Of a stretch of 64,000 nt of DNA, positions 18,241 through 28,766 are shown piece by piece. The notes beneath the pieces are model-generated. The model was not told the origin of the DNA. It was given only the letters and a program-made list of their open reading frames with translations, and made no database searches. How positions within the stretch are numbered: the stretch's first letter is position 1; each line of letters begins with the position of its first letter. The stretch is taken from the NCBI GenBank assembly GCA_023131975.1, contig JAGLYV010000077.1, positions 40,594 through 104,593 of the forward strand, written 5' to 3'. Made by a program: the position numbers and the translations under genes. Source of the stretch: Candidatus Krumholzibacteriia bacterium (GTDB lineage: Bacteria > Krumholzibacteriota > Krumholzibacteriia > Krumholzibacteriales > Krumholzibacteriaceae).

Positions 18241-20814
18241 ATGAGACCCAAAGCCACCCCTCTGATGACTCAGTATCAGGATATCAGGGACAGATATGAT
18301 GACGGTATCCTTCTATTTCAGGTCGGGGATTTTTATGAGACCTTTTATGATGACGCCAGGAAAATATCCAGAATACTCAATATCGCGCTGACTTCAAGAG
18401 ACAAGAAGAATCCTATTCCTCTGGCTGGAGTTCCTATTCATGCCGTCAGTGCATATATCTCCAAATTGCTTGATCACGGCGAGAAGGTCATAGTCTGCGA
18501 CCAGGTAGAGAAGCCAGGAGAAGGAAAAGGGGTTGTAAGGAGAGAAGTCACCGACATAATCACACCGGGAACATCACTGGAACCTTCGACGCTCCAGGAA
18601 AAAGAAAACAACTATATAATGTCGATCGTCTCGAAAGGTGAAAGATACGGTTTTTCGTTGATAGATCTCTCTACTGGAGAATTCAAGGTAGCTGAAGATT
18701 CGAAACAGATAGTAGAGAATCTCATCAGTGGTTTTCACGTCCGCGAATCCATAATCCCCGAAGGTGGGGATGTCCTGAGTACCCTGATCCTTGAAAATAA
18801 CCCTGGATGTTCTGTCGAAAAAGCGCCTGGATATCTCTTTAACGAGAAAGAGGCTGAAGAAGAGCTGAAGAACCATTTCGGCGTAAATAACCTTTCTTGT
18901 TTCGGTATTGAAGATAAGGTCCTGGCCACAATAGCCGCGGGCGCCCTTTTGCGGCATATCAAAAATCTCAGAAATAATGAAATGGTACATCTTTCAAATA
19001 TTCTGCTGATCGTGCCGGAAAATACGCTTTTTCTCGATGCAGAAACGGCTAGAAACCTTGAACTCATAGAATCGGTTCGTGGGGATTCTCCTGAAACGAC
19101 CCTCATATATCATATGGACAGAACGAAGACTTCGGCAGGAGGCAGATGCCTGCGGAGCTGGATGATGCACCCATCGCGGGTAATTGAAGTGATCAATGAA
19201 AGACTCGAAGGAATATCTTCTATCGTATCCGACCAGATCATGATGAGATCATTGAGGTCTTCTTTGGCTGGATTCCCGGACATCGAAAGAATCCTTTCGA
19301 GGGTCACCACGGGACGGGCATCTCCAAGGGAACTTCTTTACCTTGTAGAGGCCCTTTCGAGAATTCCGGAGATTGTCAAGACATGCTCTGGTTTCGATGC
19401 GACGATAATTAGAAAAAACATCGAGATCGCTTCACAGCCAGACGACGTCTCTGATCTTATCAAGAGCAGCATTGACCCGGATGCTTCTTCCAAAGTAAAA
19501 GATGGTGGATTTATCCGAAAAGGATTTGACCCGGCTCTCGATATACTTATCGATGATTCTGAAAGCGGCCGACAATGGATAGCCGACCTCCAACGGCAGG
19601 AAAGAGAACGTACGGGAATACCATCTTTAAAAGTCGGATTCAACAGGGTATTCGGGTACTACATAGAGATCTCAAGGATCCACGAATCTAAAGTTCCGGA
19701 TGACTATTCTGCCAAGCAATCTCTTGTATCGTCTCAAAGATATGTGACAGAGAAACTGAAAGAGCGAGAGACTCAGATACTTACAGCTGATGTCAGGCGT
19801 ATAGAACTTGAAAAAGAGATATTCTCCAGGGTCTGTCTTGAGATTTCTGCCAGAAGCCATGTACTGCAGAAGATCGCTCAGGCCATCTCTATCCTGGATG
19901 TCTTGTCTTCACTGGCCGATCTTGCCATAGACAGGGGCTTCTGTATGCCTGAAGTAGACCACTCAGAAGATCTTGTTGTATCTGAAGGCAGGCATCCCGT
20001 GGTCGAAGCGATTTCCGGAAAATCATTCATACCGAACGATATAAACATAAGACCAGGCGAAAGACAGCTCCTTCTCATAACCGGACCGAATATGGGCGGA
20101 AAATCTACATATATACGCCAGGCCGCGCTGATAGCGATAATGGCTCAGATGGGAAGCTTTGTACCGGCAGCGCGCGCACGGATCGGGATAATGGACCGTA
20201 TCTTTACGCGTGTCGGATCAAGCGATAACCTGGCACGTGGTCAAAGTACTTTTCTCGTTGAGATGGGGGAGACCGCCAGGATCCTGAATAATTGTTCGTC
20301 TAAAAGCCTTGTCCTCCTGGATGAGATCGGAAGGGGCACAAGCACCCTTGATGGTCTCAGCATCGCATGGGCAGTCACAGAATATCTTCTTGAAAATAAG
20401 ACAAGGAGACCCCGGACTCTTTTTGCCACTCATTTTCACGAGTTGACTACCTTATCAGATAAATACCCAAGATTGAAGAATATGCGTGTCGAAGTAAAGG
20501 ATTGGGGAGACAGCGTGGTATTTCTGTACAGGATAATAGAAGGGAAGAGCGACAAGAGTTACGGCATCCATGTCGCGCAACTCGCGGGTCTGCCAAAAAG
20601 TATAATAGAGAGAGCCTGGCAGCTTTTCAAGGAACTCGAAGAAAATCACGCAACCACTAGTACTAAAGATAGTTATACGTTTGTGCAATCATCTCTTTTT
20701 GAAAAGCCCGACCCTCTTCGCGAGAGGCTGAAAGGCCTTGATCCCGACCGAATAACGCCACTTGATGCTCTTCAGCTGCTTGCGAAACTCCATAGAATGT
20801 CAAAAGATAGCTAA
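18241..20814 (+). CDS. mutS: DNA mismatch repair protein MutS
   Basis: MRPKATPLMTQYQDIRDRYDDGILLFQVGDFYETFYDDA; TGPNMGGKSTYIRQ Walker A; LLDEIGRGTSTLDGLSIAWA. Confidence 0.98.
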   Translation: MRPKATPLMTQYQDIRDRYDDGILLFQVGDFYETFYDDARKISRILNIALTSRDKKNPIPLAGVPIHAVSAYISKLLDHGEKVIVCDQVEKPGEGKGVVRREVTDIITPGTSLEPSTLQEKENNYIMSIVSKGERYGFSLIDLSTGEFKVAEDSKQIVENLISGFHVRESIIPEGGDVLSTLILENNPGCSVEKAPGYLFNEKEAEEELKNHFGVNNLSCFGIEDKVLATIAAGALLRHIKNLRNNEMVHLSNILLIVPENTLFLDAETARNLELIESVRGDSPETTLIYHMDRTKTSAGGRCLRSWMMHPSRVIEVINERLEGISSIVSDQIMMRSLRSSLAGFPDIERILSRVTTGRASPRELLYLVEALSRIPEIVKTCSGFDATIIRKNIEIASQPDDVSDLIKSSIDPDASSKVKDGGFIRKGFDPALDILIDDSESGRQWIADLQRQERERTGIPSLKVGFNRVFGYYIEISRIHESKVPDDYSAKQSLVSSQRYVTEKLKERETQILTADVRRIELEKEIFSRVCLEISARSHVLQKIAQAISILDVLSSLADLAIDRGFCMPEVDHSEDLVVSEGRHPVVEAISGKSFIPNDINIRPGERQLLLITGPNMGGKSTYIRQAALIAIMAQMGSFVPAARARIGIMDRIFTRVGSSDNLARGQSTFLVEMGETARILNNCSSKSLVLLDEIGRGTSTLDGLSIAWAVTEYLLENKTRRPRTLFATHFHELTTLSDKYPRLKNMRVEVKDWGDSVVFLYRIIEGKSDKSYGIHVAQLAGLPKSIIERAWQLFKELEENHATTSTKDSYTFVQSSLFEKPDPLRERLKGLDPDRITPLDALQLLAKLHRMSKDS

Positions 20815-20878
20815 TGCCCTGACGTCTGGCTTGAGTCTTGCTTATTATAGAAGCGGATTAATTCGAGAGGCGTATATC

Positions 20879-23164
20879 GTGAAGTCGGTGAAGAATATTG
20901 CCATTCTTGGTGGTGGTGAAAAAGAACTCAATATCCTGAGTGAGTTTCATCGTAATCCTGTTTACCACATAATTGGTATATATGACAGGGATCCAAGGGC
21001 AGTAGGGCTTGAGATAGCTGAGATCATAGGAATTCCTGTTTTTACAGACAGTTCTTTCGTCGATTCTTTCAGAAAAGCTGATTATATCATTGTCACCGAC
21101 GAGCGGCGTCGCTACGAAGAAGAGGTCATTCTCCTGAAGAAGGAGAATCTCAGGATCATCAATCCATCAGAAGCCGTGAATCACCTTGTAGCTGATACAC
21201 CTAAAATTGACAAGCAGCCCCCTCCGTGGCCAGCGCACCTCGAAATGGCCTTGAAATATATAGAACGAATAACCGATCGGGAAAGGCTTCTCCGGTGGTT
21301 GCTCGAGATCTCCGTCAGAGCCGTCCAGGCATCTTCTGGATCGATCATGCTTTCCTCAGAAGAAACCGCCGAACTATATATCGGTTACGCAACTGGACTG
21401 AGCGCGGAAGTGGTAAGTAACACAAGGCAGAAGATAGGAGAGGGGATTGCGGGAAAGGTCGCTGAAGAAAAGAGTATACGGCTTATAACTAATATCGTGG
21501 ACAACCAGTTGTATGCTCATGGCCGTGAAAGAAAAGATATTCAGAGCGCTATTTCGGCGCCTCTTGTCTTCGAAGATAAACTGATCGGTGTATTGAACAT
21601 CTCCACCGACAGGAACGAACGGATACTTACAAACGTCGACATCGAGACCATAACCCTTCTCGCCGAAAAGATATCTCCAATCCTTGATCAGCACCTTCGA
21701 ATAGATACGACAGGAATAAGGGAGAAGGAATTCGAGATAAGGAATTTCCTTGAATCTCTTTTTAAGTCCGAAGCCGGGTTCCATCACAAGTTCTCGGGAC
21801 TCTGCAGGAAACTTTGCGAGACTCTGAATGCTGACACGGTCACCATTTACACGGCCACCGACGAGGGAGACTGGCTGATACTGGGGGGAAGTGACCAATA
21901 TGAACAGTTCGCCGAAACTGCTCCCCGGATACATTGCCTCAAAGGCAGCCTGGCAAGAGCGTATCTTACAGGTAAAGAAATTCTTATGACTGAGGCGACG
22001 CATGACCCCAATCTCCAGATCAAGGAGAGCGGGGATTCGATTACGTCGATCTATCTTCCGCTGGTCCATAATGCGCCACTTGGTGTCCTGGTCATGGAAT
22101 TTTCTGCGCTTGAATCACTCGAGCAATTTTTGAAGCTCAAAGATACATTGAGATTTCAGGTCGGTTTTTTCGCATATGCTCAACTCAGGGAACTTAAACA
22201 GCAGAGAAAGATGAAAAGATATGAGGAGCTTTCAGCTCTCACCCCCTTTCTCATGGGCATGGAGAACGCTGGCGCGAGGCTGAAGCATATTCCTGGTATT
22301 GTTGCTTCTGTGATCAATGCTTCGATGGGGAGTTTTTACTTTAAAAGTGATTCAGGTGAAGAATTATCATATTTCGGATTCCCGGAAAACAAGCAGGACA
22401 GGGAGACAGAGGTACGATTTGATAATGAACTTAGAGAACGTGCCATAAAAGAGCTGAAACCTGAATGCACCAGCTTTCTAACCGGTGATGTCGGTACCTT
22501 CGACAAGATGCCAACGTACACATCAGTGATATCGTATCCTTTTTCCATTACTGGTGATTTTACGGCAGTTTTTAACGGTTACAGCAAAACACCGGAGACT
22601 CCTCTTGACTCGACAGTGTTCGGGAAGCAGGAACTTGGCCTTCTGGAGAAGGTCTGTGATATTCTTACACCGATACTGAAGAAGAAAAAAACTCTTTCCG
22701 GCAAGGATGAGCCTTCCAGCTTTAATGAACTTCTGAAATCAAATCAGAAGATCTTCCTTGAAAGGATCAGGGAAGAGATCGAACGAGCGGAGAGATATCA
22801 TCATGGCTTTACCGTCACCCTTTTCAAGGTTGTGGGATTGAATGAATACTACAGGGTGTCCTCACATCACGCGCTTGATCTTATAAACACCTTGAGTAAA
22901 AGTGTCAGAAGCTCCGCGAGAAAAACTGACTATTTTTCATGGATAGAGACCGACATCTTCGGGATCATCTCATTGGAAAGTTTTCAGAGGATAGGTGACC
23001 TCGAGAAAAGGATATTAGGACTTATCAGCGGGATCCTTGAAGAAAAGGGATTGTTTGAGCGTGAAAGATTCAATCCAATCAGCGCGTTTTCTCTTTATCC
23101 CGGCAACTCCGAGACCGCCTCTGACCTGATCAGTACCGCCATGGCCAGTTTGAAAGGCGATTGA
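20879..23164 (+). CDS. Rossmann-like N-terminal domain + multiple GAF domains + degenerate GGDEF-like C-terminal domain
   Basis: Start placed at GTG 20879 (VKSVKNIAILGGGEKELNIL) with upstream GAGAGG, so it does not overlap mutS. GAF-like EGIAGKVAEEKSIRLITNI...ISAPLVFEDKLIGVLNIS. C-terminus has GGDEF-fold character but reads YFSWIETDIFGIIS where GGDEF is expected. Confidence 0.75.
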   Translation: MKSVKNIAILGGGEKELNILSEFHRNPVYHIIGIYDRDPRAVGLEIAEIIGIPVFTDSSFVDSFRKADYIIVTDERRRYEEEVILLKKENLRIINPSEAVNHLVADTPKIDKQPPPWPAHLEMALKYIERITDRERLLRWLLEISVRAVQASSGSIMLSSEETAELYIGYATGLSAEVVSNTRQKIGEGIAGKVAEEKSIRLITNIVDNQLYAHGRERKDIQSAISAPLVFEDKLIGVLNISTDRNERILTNVDIETITLLAEKISPILDQHLRIDTTGIREKEFEIRNFLESLFKSEAGFHHKFSGLCRKLCETLNADTVTIYTATDEGDWLILGGSDQYEQFAETAPRIHCLKGSLARAYLTGKEILMTEATHDPNLQIKESGDSITSIYLPLVHNAPLGVLVMEFSALESLEQFLKLKDTLRFQVGFFAYAQLRELKQQRKMKRYEELSALTPFLMGMENAGARLKHIPGIVASVINASMGSFYFKSDSGEELSYFGFPENKQDRETEVRFDNELRERAIKELKPECTSFLTGDVGTFDKMPTYTSVISYPFSITGDFTAVFNGYSKTPETPLDSTVFGKQELGLLEKVCDILTPILKKKKTLSGKDEPSSFNELLKSNQKIFLERIREEIERAERYHHGFTVTLFKVVGLNEYYRVSSHHALDLINTLSKSVRSSARKTDYFSWIETDIFGIISLESFQRIGDLEKRILGLISGILEEKGLFERERFNPISAFSLYPGNSETASDLISTAMASLKGD

Positions 23165-23184
23165 CGGAGATATTCCATTCATAG

Positions 23185-23213
23185 TTGCCCTCCCGAACAA
23201 GCTATGCTATCTT
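23185..23213 (+). promoter_or_regulatory. Candidate promoter for mutL
   Basis: TTGCCC - 17 nt - TATCTT. Confidence 0.35.
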
Positions 23214-23283
23214 AACACACCTGATATCTACATCAGTCAAAATGATGTGCCGTTGATATGGATAGGGGGCAGGAAGGGTAGAT

Positions 23284-25056
23284 TTGGCTGTTATAAATAG
23301 ACTTACACCGGACACTACTGGCAAGATCGCCGCAGGTGAAGTTATAGAACGACCTGCGAATGCCGTCAAGGAACTCATAGAAAATTCTATTGACGCGTCG
23401 GCCAGAAGAATCTCTGTGGAGGTGATGAGTGGGGGCAAAGACCTTATAAGGGTCTCTGATGATGGAATCGGGATATCTTCGGAACAGCTACCCCTCGCAG
23501 TTGAAAATTTCGCGACAAGCAAAATAACAAGAATAGAAGATATTTCCCGCATCATGACCCTCGGATTCAGAGGAGAAGCGCTGGCAAGCATCAAATCAGT
23601 GTCCAGGTTGAGCGTCAGCTCAAGGTCGATAGATGAGGACATTGGCAGAGAGATGAAATGGGCCGGGGGAAAGCTTCTCCATGACGGCCCCGTGGCAAGG
23701 ACACAGGGAACAGAGATCCTGGCTGAAGACCTGTTTTTTAACGTTCCTGCCAGGAAAAAATTTCTTTCAAGCGACCAGGCAGAACTCAGGAAAATTACAG
23801 CATATATTCAAAGTCTTTCGCTTGCGGTCCCCGACATCGCGTTTTTACTGAAAAGTAACGGGAAGGATGTCCTTTCATATCCTGCCTCATCTATGGACGA
23901 AAGAGTCGAGGTGATATTCGGGTCCGGAACTTTTCCAAATCTGAAACGATTCGACGATGACGATGGCAGGATCAGGATTCACGGCTATACTTCGATGCCT
24001 GGACTCACCCGGGGTAACCGGACAATGCAGTTCCTGTTCGTAAACAGGCGAATCATCAAAGACAGGACTGTCAGCCACGCGATCCGGCAGGCCTATCAAT
24101 CAATAATACCATCCGACCGTTTTCCCCTTATAGCTTTGTTCATCGAGATTTCTCCTGACAGGATAGATGTAAACGTTCATCCTTCAAAAGCGGAAATACG
24201 TTTTGATAACGAAAGAGAGATTCACAGCAGGATATCTTCTGTTTTGAGAGAGACGGTGGGGGGAAAAACAGTCTCTTTCAGAGACAAAGTAGAATCGGTT
24301 TACAGGACGATATTCCCTGGAGGGGAGAACTGGGAAAAGAAGGCAACAGGAAACCTCGATGGGAAAGATTATTCCAGTCAGCAACACGATCCGGGGGTGG
24401 AATCGACAGAGCATCGTTCGGACTGGCTTTTCCAGAAATCTCCCCAGCCACTTTTCGAAGCATCTGACGGAGACGAACCGGCATCCGGTAGCGGAAGACT
24501 TTACTGGCAACTTCATCAAAGTTTTATCTTCATTCAGATCAGGGGCGGAATGGTGATAATCGATCAACATGCCGCGCATGAGAGAATACTTTATGACAAG
24601 GTGAAAAATAATCTTTCCGGCGAGAAATCTGCCGTACAGGCTCTCCTTTTTCCTGCCACACTGGAGCTTTCGGCCGAGGAATACGATAATTTTGAAACTC
24701 TGAGCGACACCCTTCCATCAATAGGATTTGAAGTTGAACCATTCGGAGCACGATCGGTGATCGTACGCGGTATCCCGGCTGGTGTGCGAAACTGGAATGA
24801 CGGCAGACTTCTCCAGGACATTCTCTCAGAGAAGGGACTCGGCAAGAGCAGTCGCGAGATGTTGATGAAATCCTACGCGTGCAGGGCATCTGTGAAAGCT
24901 GGGGACAAGCTGTCAGTTGAAGAGATGGAGTCCCTTACAGATCAGTTGTTCGCAACAGAATTTCCCTTCACTTGCCCTCACGGCAGACCTACTATGTTGA
25001 GGGTAGATATGGCTGATCTTGAAAGAAGATTTCAGAGGACGGTAAAAGGGGAATAA
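23284..25056 (+). CDS. mutL: DNA mismatch repair protein MutL
   Basis: INRLTPDTTGKIAAGEVIERPANAVKELIENSIDA; GFRGEALASI; C-terminal VIIDQHAAHERILYD and CRASVKAGDKLS. Confidence 0.97.
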   Translation: MAVINRLTPDTTGKIAAGEVIERPANAVKELIENSIDASARRISVEVMSGGKDLIRVSDDGIGISSEQLPLAVENFATSKITRIEDISRIMTLGFRGEALASIKSVSRLSVSSRSIDEDIGREMKWAGGKLLHDGPVARTQGTEILAEDLFFNVPARKKFLSSDQAELRKITAYIQSLSLAVPDIAFLLKSNGKDVLSYPASSMDERVEVIFGSGTFPNLKRFDDDDGRIRIHGYTSMPGLTRGNRTMQFLFVNRRIIKDRTVSHAIRQAYQSIIPSDRFPLIALFIEISPDRIDVNVHPSKAEIRFDNEREIHSRISSVLRETVGGKTVSFRDKVESVYRTIFPGGENWEKKATGNLDGKDYSSQQHDPGVESTEHRSDWLFQKSPQPLFEASDGDEPASGSGRLYWQLHQSFIFIQIRGGMVIIDQHAAHERILYDKVKNNLSGEKSAVQALLFPATLELSAEEYDNFETLSDTLPSIGFEVEPFGARSVIVRGIPAGVRNWNDGRLLQDILSEKGLGKSSREMLMKSYACRASVKAGDKLSVEEMESLTDQLFATEFPFTCPHGRPTMLRVDMADLERRFQRTVKGE

Positions 25057-25058
25057 TA

Positions 25059-25985
25059 ATGAATCCTCTCGTAATCGTCGGTCCAACGGCTTCAGGAAAG
25101 AGCGCTCTGGCGATGAGTGTCGCCATCCGTACGGGGGGGGAGATAGTCTCCATCGATTCCAGGCAGGTTTATCGGGGACTTGATATCGGTACAGCAAAAC
25201 CCTCGGCCCATGAACGCTCGCTCGTATCCCATCATCTTCTGGACATTATAGGACCTGAAAAGAAAACAGACGCGAGGTGGTTTTCCAGGGTTGCTTCTAA
25301 AGCAATCCGGGATGTTTTGTCCAGATCAAAGCTTCCCATACTGACGGGTGGATCAGGCCTGTATCTTAGAGCTGTTCTTGAAGGACTTTTCAATATCGAT
25401 CTCGATGAGGATTCGAGATCCGCATTTGCGGAATCGATTTCCACCACATCTACCCCCGAACTACTCGCGGAATTACGGATGGTAGACAAGGAAAGCGCGG
25501 AGAGGATCCATCCCAACGACAGATACCGCCTGACCAGGGCATTGGAAGTTTACAGGCTCACAGGATTGCCTTTAAGCGAGCATTTCTCGCGTCAGAAAGA
25601 ATCCGGAGGTGGTGGCCTCGGCCTGGACTGCCTGAAAACTGGTATAGATATTCCCAGGGATAAACTCAGGGCAAGGATCGCCGAAAGAACAAAAAAGATG
25701 TTCGACGATGGCTGGCCGGATGAGGTCAGATCCCTTTTGTCTCATGGAGCGTTTCCGGAATGGTACGGTATGAAGACCCTGGGATATCCGGAGATCATAT
25801 CGTATCTGAATGGGGTGCTATCCAGGCAGGAAGCAATCGATGAGATTATACTGAAAACGTCACAGTACGCGAAAAGACAGATGACATGGTTCAGAAGTGA
25901 TAAAGACATCAGATGGATCAAGGGAGATGCCCGGGAGCAGAGCGAGGCACTGTTCAAGATACTTGACACAAGGGGTTTCAACTGA
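25059..25985 (+). CDS. miaA: tRNA dimethylallyltransferase
   Basis: VIVGPTASGKSALAMSVAIRTGGEIVSIDSRQVYRGLDIGTAKPS; RALEVYRLTGLPLSE; YAKRQMTWFR. Confidence 0.96.
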   Translation: MNPLVIVGPTASGKSALAMSVAIRTGGEIVSIDSRQVYRGLDIGTAKPSAHERSLVSHHLLDIIGPEKKTDARWFSRVASKAIRDVLSRSKLPILTGGSGLYLRAVLEGLFNIDLDEDSRSAFAESISTTSTPELLAELRMVDKESAERIHPNDRYRLTRALEVYRLTGLPLSEHFSRQKESGGGGLGLDCLKTGIDIPRDKLRARIAERTKKMFDDGWPDEVRSLLSHGAFPEWYGMKTLGYPEIISYLNGVLSRQEAIDEIILKTSQYAKRQMTWFRSDKDIRWIKGDAREQSEALFKILDTRGFN

Positions 25986-26011
25986 TAATTTCAACTCCAG
26001 ACGAAATCAAT

Positions 26012-26084
26012 GCGGGCATAACTCAGCTGGTAGAGTATCAGCTTCCCAAGCTGAAGGTCGCGGGTTCGATTCCCGTTGCCCGCT
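26012..26084 (+). tRNA. tRNA-Gly(CCC)
   Basis: GCGGGCA...TGCCCGC acceptor, TCAGC-TTCCCAA-GCTGA anticodon arm, GGTTCGATTCC T-arm. No encoded CCA. Confidence 0.95.
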
Positions 26085-26094
26085 CATCTTTCAG

Positions 26095-26127
26095 ATCCCC
26101 GCGGAATCGGACTCTGCGGGGATTTTT
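26095..26127 (+). terminator. Intrinsic terminator after tRNA-Gly
   Basis: ATCCCCGC-loop-GCGGGGAT-TTTT. Confidence 0.7.
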
Positions 26128-26137
26128 CAGGTAGACT

Positions 26138-27445
26138 ATGACAGTAAAGATAAAAAGTATATCCGGCAATAAGGGCTTCTTCCAGGAAGAAGATGAGATA
26201 CTCTCGATCGATGATATAGAGATATGCGATCAGCTTGATATCCTGTTTCTTTCCGCGGAGGAGGGTGCCGCCCGATTCACCGTTCGCCGAAAGAGCGGCA
26301 GGATCGTGTCCAGAAGGATAAGGTTCTCGACACTTGAGAGGGCAATGCCTGTATTCGAGGAGATGGAATTCAAAAACTGCAGAAGCCGATGTGTTTTCTG
26401 TTTTGTTGACCAGATGCCTCCGAAGATGAGAAAATCGCTGTATCTTAAGGATGACGACTACAGGCTGAGTTTTCTGTTTGGCAACTATGTCACAATGAAT
26501 GACATCACCGATTCCGAACTGGACAGGATAATAAAGTATAATCTCTCTCCGCTATATGTATCCATCCATGCTACGGGCAAGAAAATCCGGAAAACAGTAT
26601 TCGGAAGACCGATGAAGAGAGATATCCTGGCAGATCTACGATATCTGGCTGAAAATGACATCACGTACCATGCTCAAATCGTCCTTGTCAACAATTTGAA
26701 CACCGGAAAGGTCCTAGACCGCACTGTAAGGGAAATAATGGCCCTGAGACCAGCATGCAGGTCTCTCGCTATCGTCCCCGTCGGGCTTACAAAACATCGC
26801 CGGGGCCTGAACAAGTTGAGAGGATTTACGAGAATGGAAGCCAGGAATATCGTGGACTGGGCAGAAGAGACCAGGAACAAATATTCTACTTCACGTTTGC
26901 CCGATCCTTTTCTTTTTCTGTCCGACGAGTTCTACCTTCTCGCAGGGAAAGCTCTTCCGCCTGGCAAAGATTATGGCGATTACGAACAGCTTTCCAATGG
27001 AATCGGGATGTGCAGGAATTTCATCGACGAGACGATCAGGGATGTCGCCGAACTAACCTCGGCTGGCAGGAAAAGATTCGAGATGACTGTTGTGACAGGC
27101 AGACTCGGATCGATCTTCTTGAAAAAATATATTGTTCCGATCCTGAACAGGGAAATGCCGGATGCCGATGTGGAGATCGTAACAGCTTCAAACCTGACCT
27201 TCGGCAAAAAAGTAACTGTATCCGGGCTTCTGGCGGGAAAGGATATCATAGAGGCATTGGACGCAGGCAAACAGCGAGGATGCGTTGTACTGCCTCCGAA
27301 CTGCGTAAATCACGATGGAGTCTTTCTGGACAATATCACACCTGGAGAAATCGAGAATATTACCGGAAGAAAAATAATTATCCCCGAGAGATCGTTTCTC
27401 GAAGAAAGTGTCATAATCCAGTGTAACCGGAGGAATGGTCGATGA
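26138..27445 (+). CDS. DUF512-family radical-SAM-like Fe-S protein with N-terminal PDZ-like domain
   Basis: CRSRCVFCFVDQMPPKMRKSLYLKDDDYRLSFLFGNYVTMNDI; GRLGSIFLKKYIVPILNR; lies directly upstream of der, a known association. Confidence 0.88.
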   Translation: MTVKIKSISGNKGFFQEEDEILSIDDIEICDQLDILFLSAEEGAARFTVRRKSGRIVSRRIRFSTLERAMPVFEEMEFKNCRSRCVFCFVDQMPPKMRKSLYLKDDDYRLSFLFGNYVTMNDITDSELDRIIKYNLSPLYVSIHATGKKIRKTVFGRPMKRDILADLRYLAENDITYHAQIVLVNNLNTGKVLDRTVREIMALRPACRSLAIVPVGLTKHRRGLNKLRGFTRMEARNIVDWAEETRNKYSTSRLPDPFLFLSDEFYLLAGKALPPGKDYGDYEQLSNGIGMCRNFIDETIRDVAELTSAGRKRFEMTVVTGRLGSIFLKKYIVPILNREMPDADVEIVTASNLTFGKKVTVSGLLAGKDIIEALDAGKQRGCVVLPPNCVNHDGVFLDNITPGEIENITGRKIIIPERSFLEESVIIQCNRRNGR

Positions 27446-28764
27446 AGAAATATTCTACAGTGGCGATTATCGGGAAGATAAACTCCGGAAAATCGACGCT
27501 ATTCAACAGGATCACCAAATCCCGAAAAGCAATAACTCACGAAACGCCGGGCGTGACAAGAGACAGGATGGAAGAGGTCGCGTCATGGAACGGGATAAGT
27601 TTCAATCTTGTCGATACGGGCGGGTTCAGTCTCAGTGGCGAAGATCATCTCCAGCCTCTCATAACGGAGAGAATAAAAAAGACAGCCGAGGAAGCCGAGC
27701 TGATAATATTTCTGGTGGATGTTGACACGGGAGTAACATTCGAAGACCAAAACCTGATAAAAACATTCAGAACATTCAGGGACAGGATGATCCTGGTCGT
27801 GAACAAAGTCGAAAATAAACAGGATCATATCGACGCGAACGAATTCTATGGAATAGGACTCGGCGACATTTTTCTGGTAAGCGCGCTACATGGGACCGGT
27901 GTTGCCGATCTTCTTGATGAGGTAGTTTCCCGGTTACCCAAAAAACCGGCATTGAAGGCACAGACAGAAGATTTGAGAGTTTCAATAATTGGCAAACCGA
28001 ATGTGGGCAAGAGTTCCCTCGTAAACGCCCTTCTTGGCGAAGACAGGCATATAGTATCTGAGGAACCCGGCACAACAAGAGACACGATCAATATAAGGAT
28101 AAAGTATCACGGCAAGGATATCGTCCTTGTCGATACGGCCGGAGTAAAAAGGAAGGCAAAAACTGAAAGGGGACTTGATTCCATAAGCAGTCTGAAAAGC
28201 ATCCAGGCTGTAAGGGATGCTGATATAGTGCTTGTCATGCTCGATGGGTCTGAACCCGAGATCTCGCGTCAGGATGTCAGGCTTGCCGCCTTGCCTCACA
28301 AATCGGGGAAGGGAGTCATCATACTGATTAACAAGTGGGATCTTGTAGAAAAGGACGAAAAAACCGCCAACGAGTTCACGCAAAGGATCAGGGATGACTT
28401 TCAATTCATCAATTATGCTCCAGTGCTGACCATCTCCGCAAAAGACAGCACGAGACTGACAAAGATATTTCCACTCTGCTTTTCCATCCAGGAGGCGCGA
28501 AAAAAGCAGATCGGGACTTCCGAACTGAACAGGGCAATCGAGGAGGCTGTCAATGCCAAGGCGCCCGGATTCTATAAAACGGGGACAGGAAAGGTCTATT
28601 ACGCGACACAGACTGGCACAGAACCGCCGACCTTCACCCTTTTTGTCAACAAAACGGCCTATTTCCCTCGTTCATATATCCGTTATCTTAATAACAAGAT
28701 AAGAAAAAGGTTTACCTTTGACGGGACAAAGGTTAGGCTGTCCCTGCGTTCAAAGGAGAACTAA
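27442..28764 (+). CDS. der: GTPase Der (EngA)
   Basis: Two G domains: GKINSGKSTLFNRI...DTGG and GKPNVGKSSLVNALLGEDRHIVSEEPGTTRDTI...DTAG; NKWD. Confidence 0.97.
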   Translation: MKKYSTVAIIGKINSGKSTLFNRITKSRKAITHETPGVTRDRMEEVASWNGISFNLVDTGGFSLSGEDHLQPLITERIKKTAEEAELIIFLVDVDTGVTFEDQNLIKTFRTFRDRMILVVNKVENKQDHIDANEFYGIGLGDIFLVSALHGTGVADLLDEVVSRLPKKPALKAQTEDLRVSIIGKPNVGKSSLVNALLGEDRHIVSEEPGTTRDTINIRIKYHGKDIVLVDTAGVKRKAKTERGLDSISSLKSIQAVRDADIVLVMLDGSEPEISRQDVRLAALPHKSGKGVIILINKWDLVEKDEKTANEFTQRIRDDFQFINYAPVLTISAKDSTRLTKIFPLCFSIQEARKKQIGTSELNRAIEEAVNAKAPGFYKTGTGKVYYATQTGTEPPTFTLFVNKTAYFPRSYIRYLNNKIRKRFTFDGTKVRLSLRSKEN

Positions 28765-28766
28765 AA

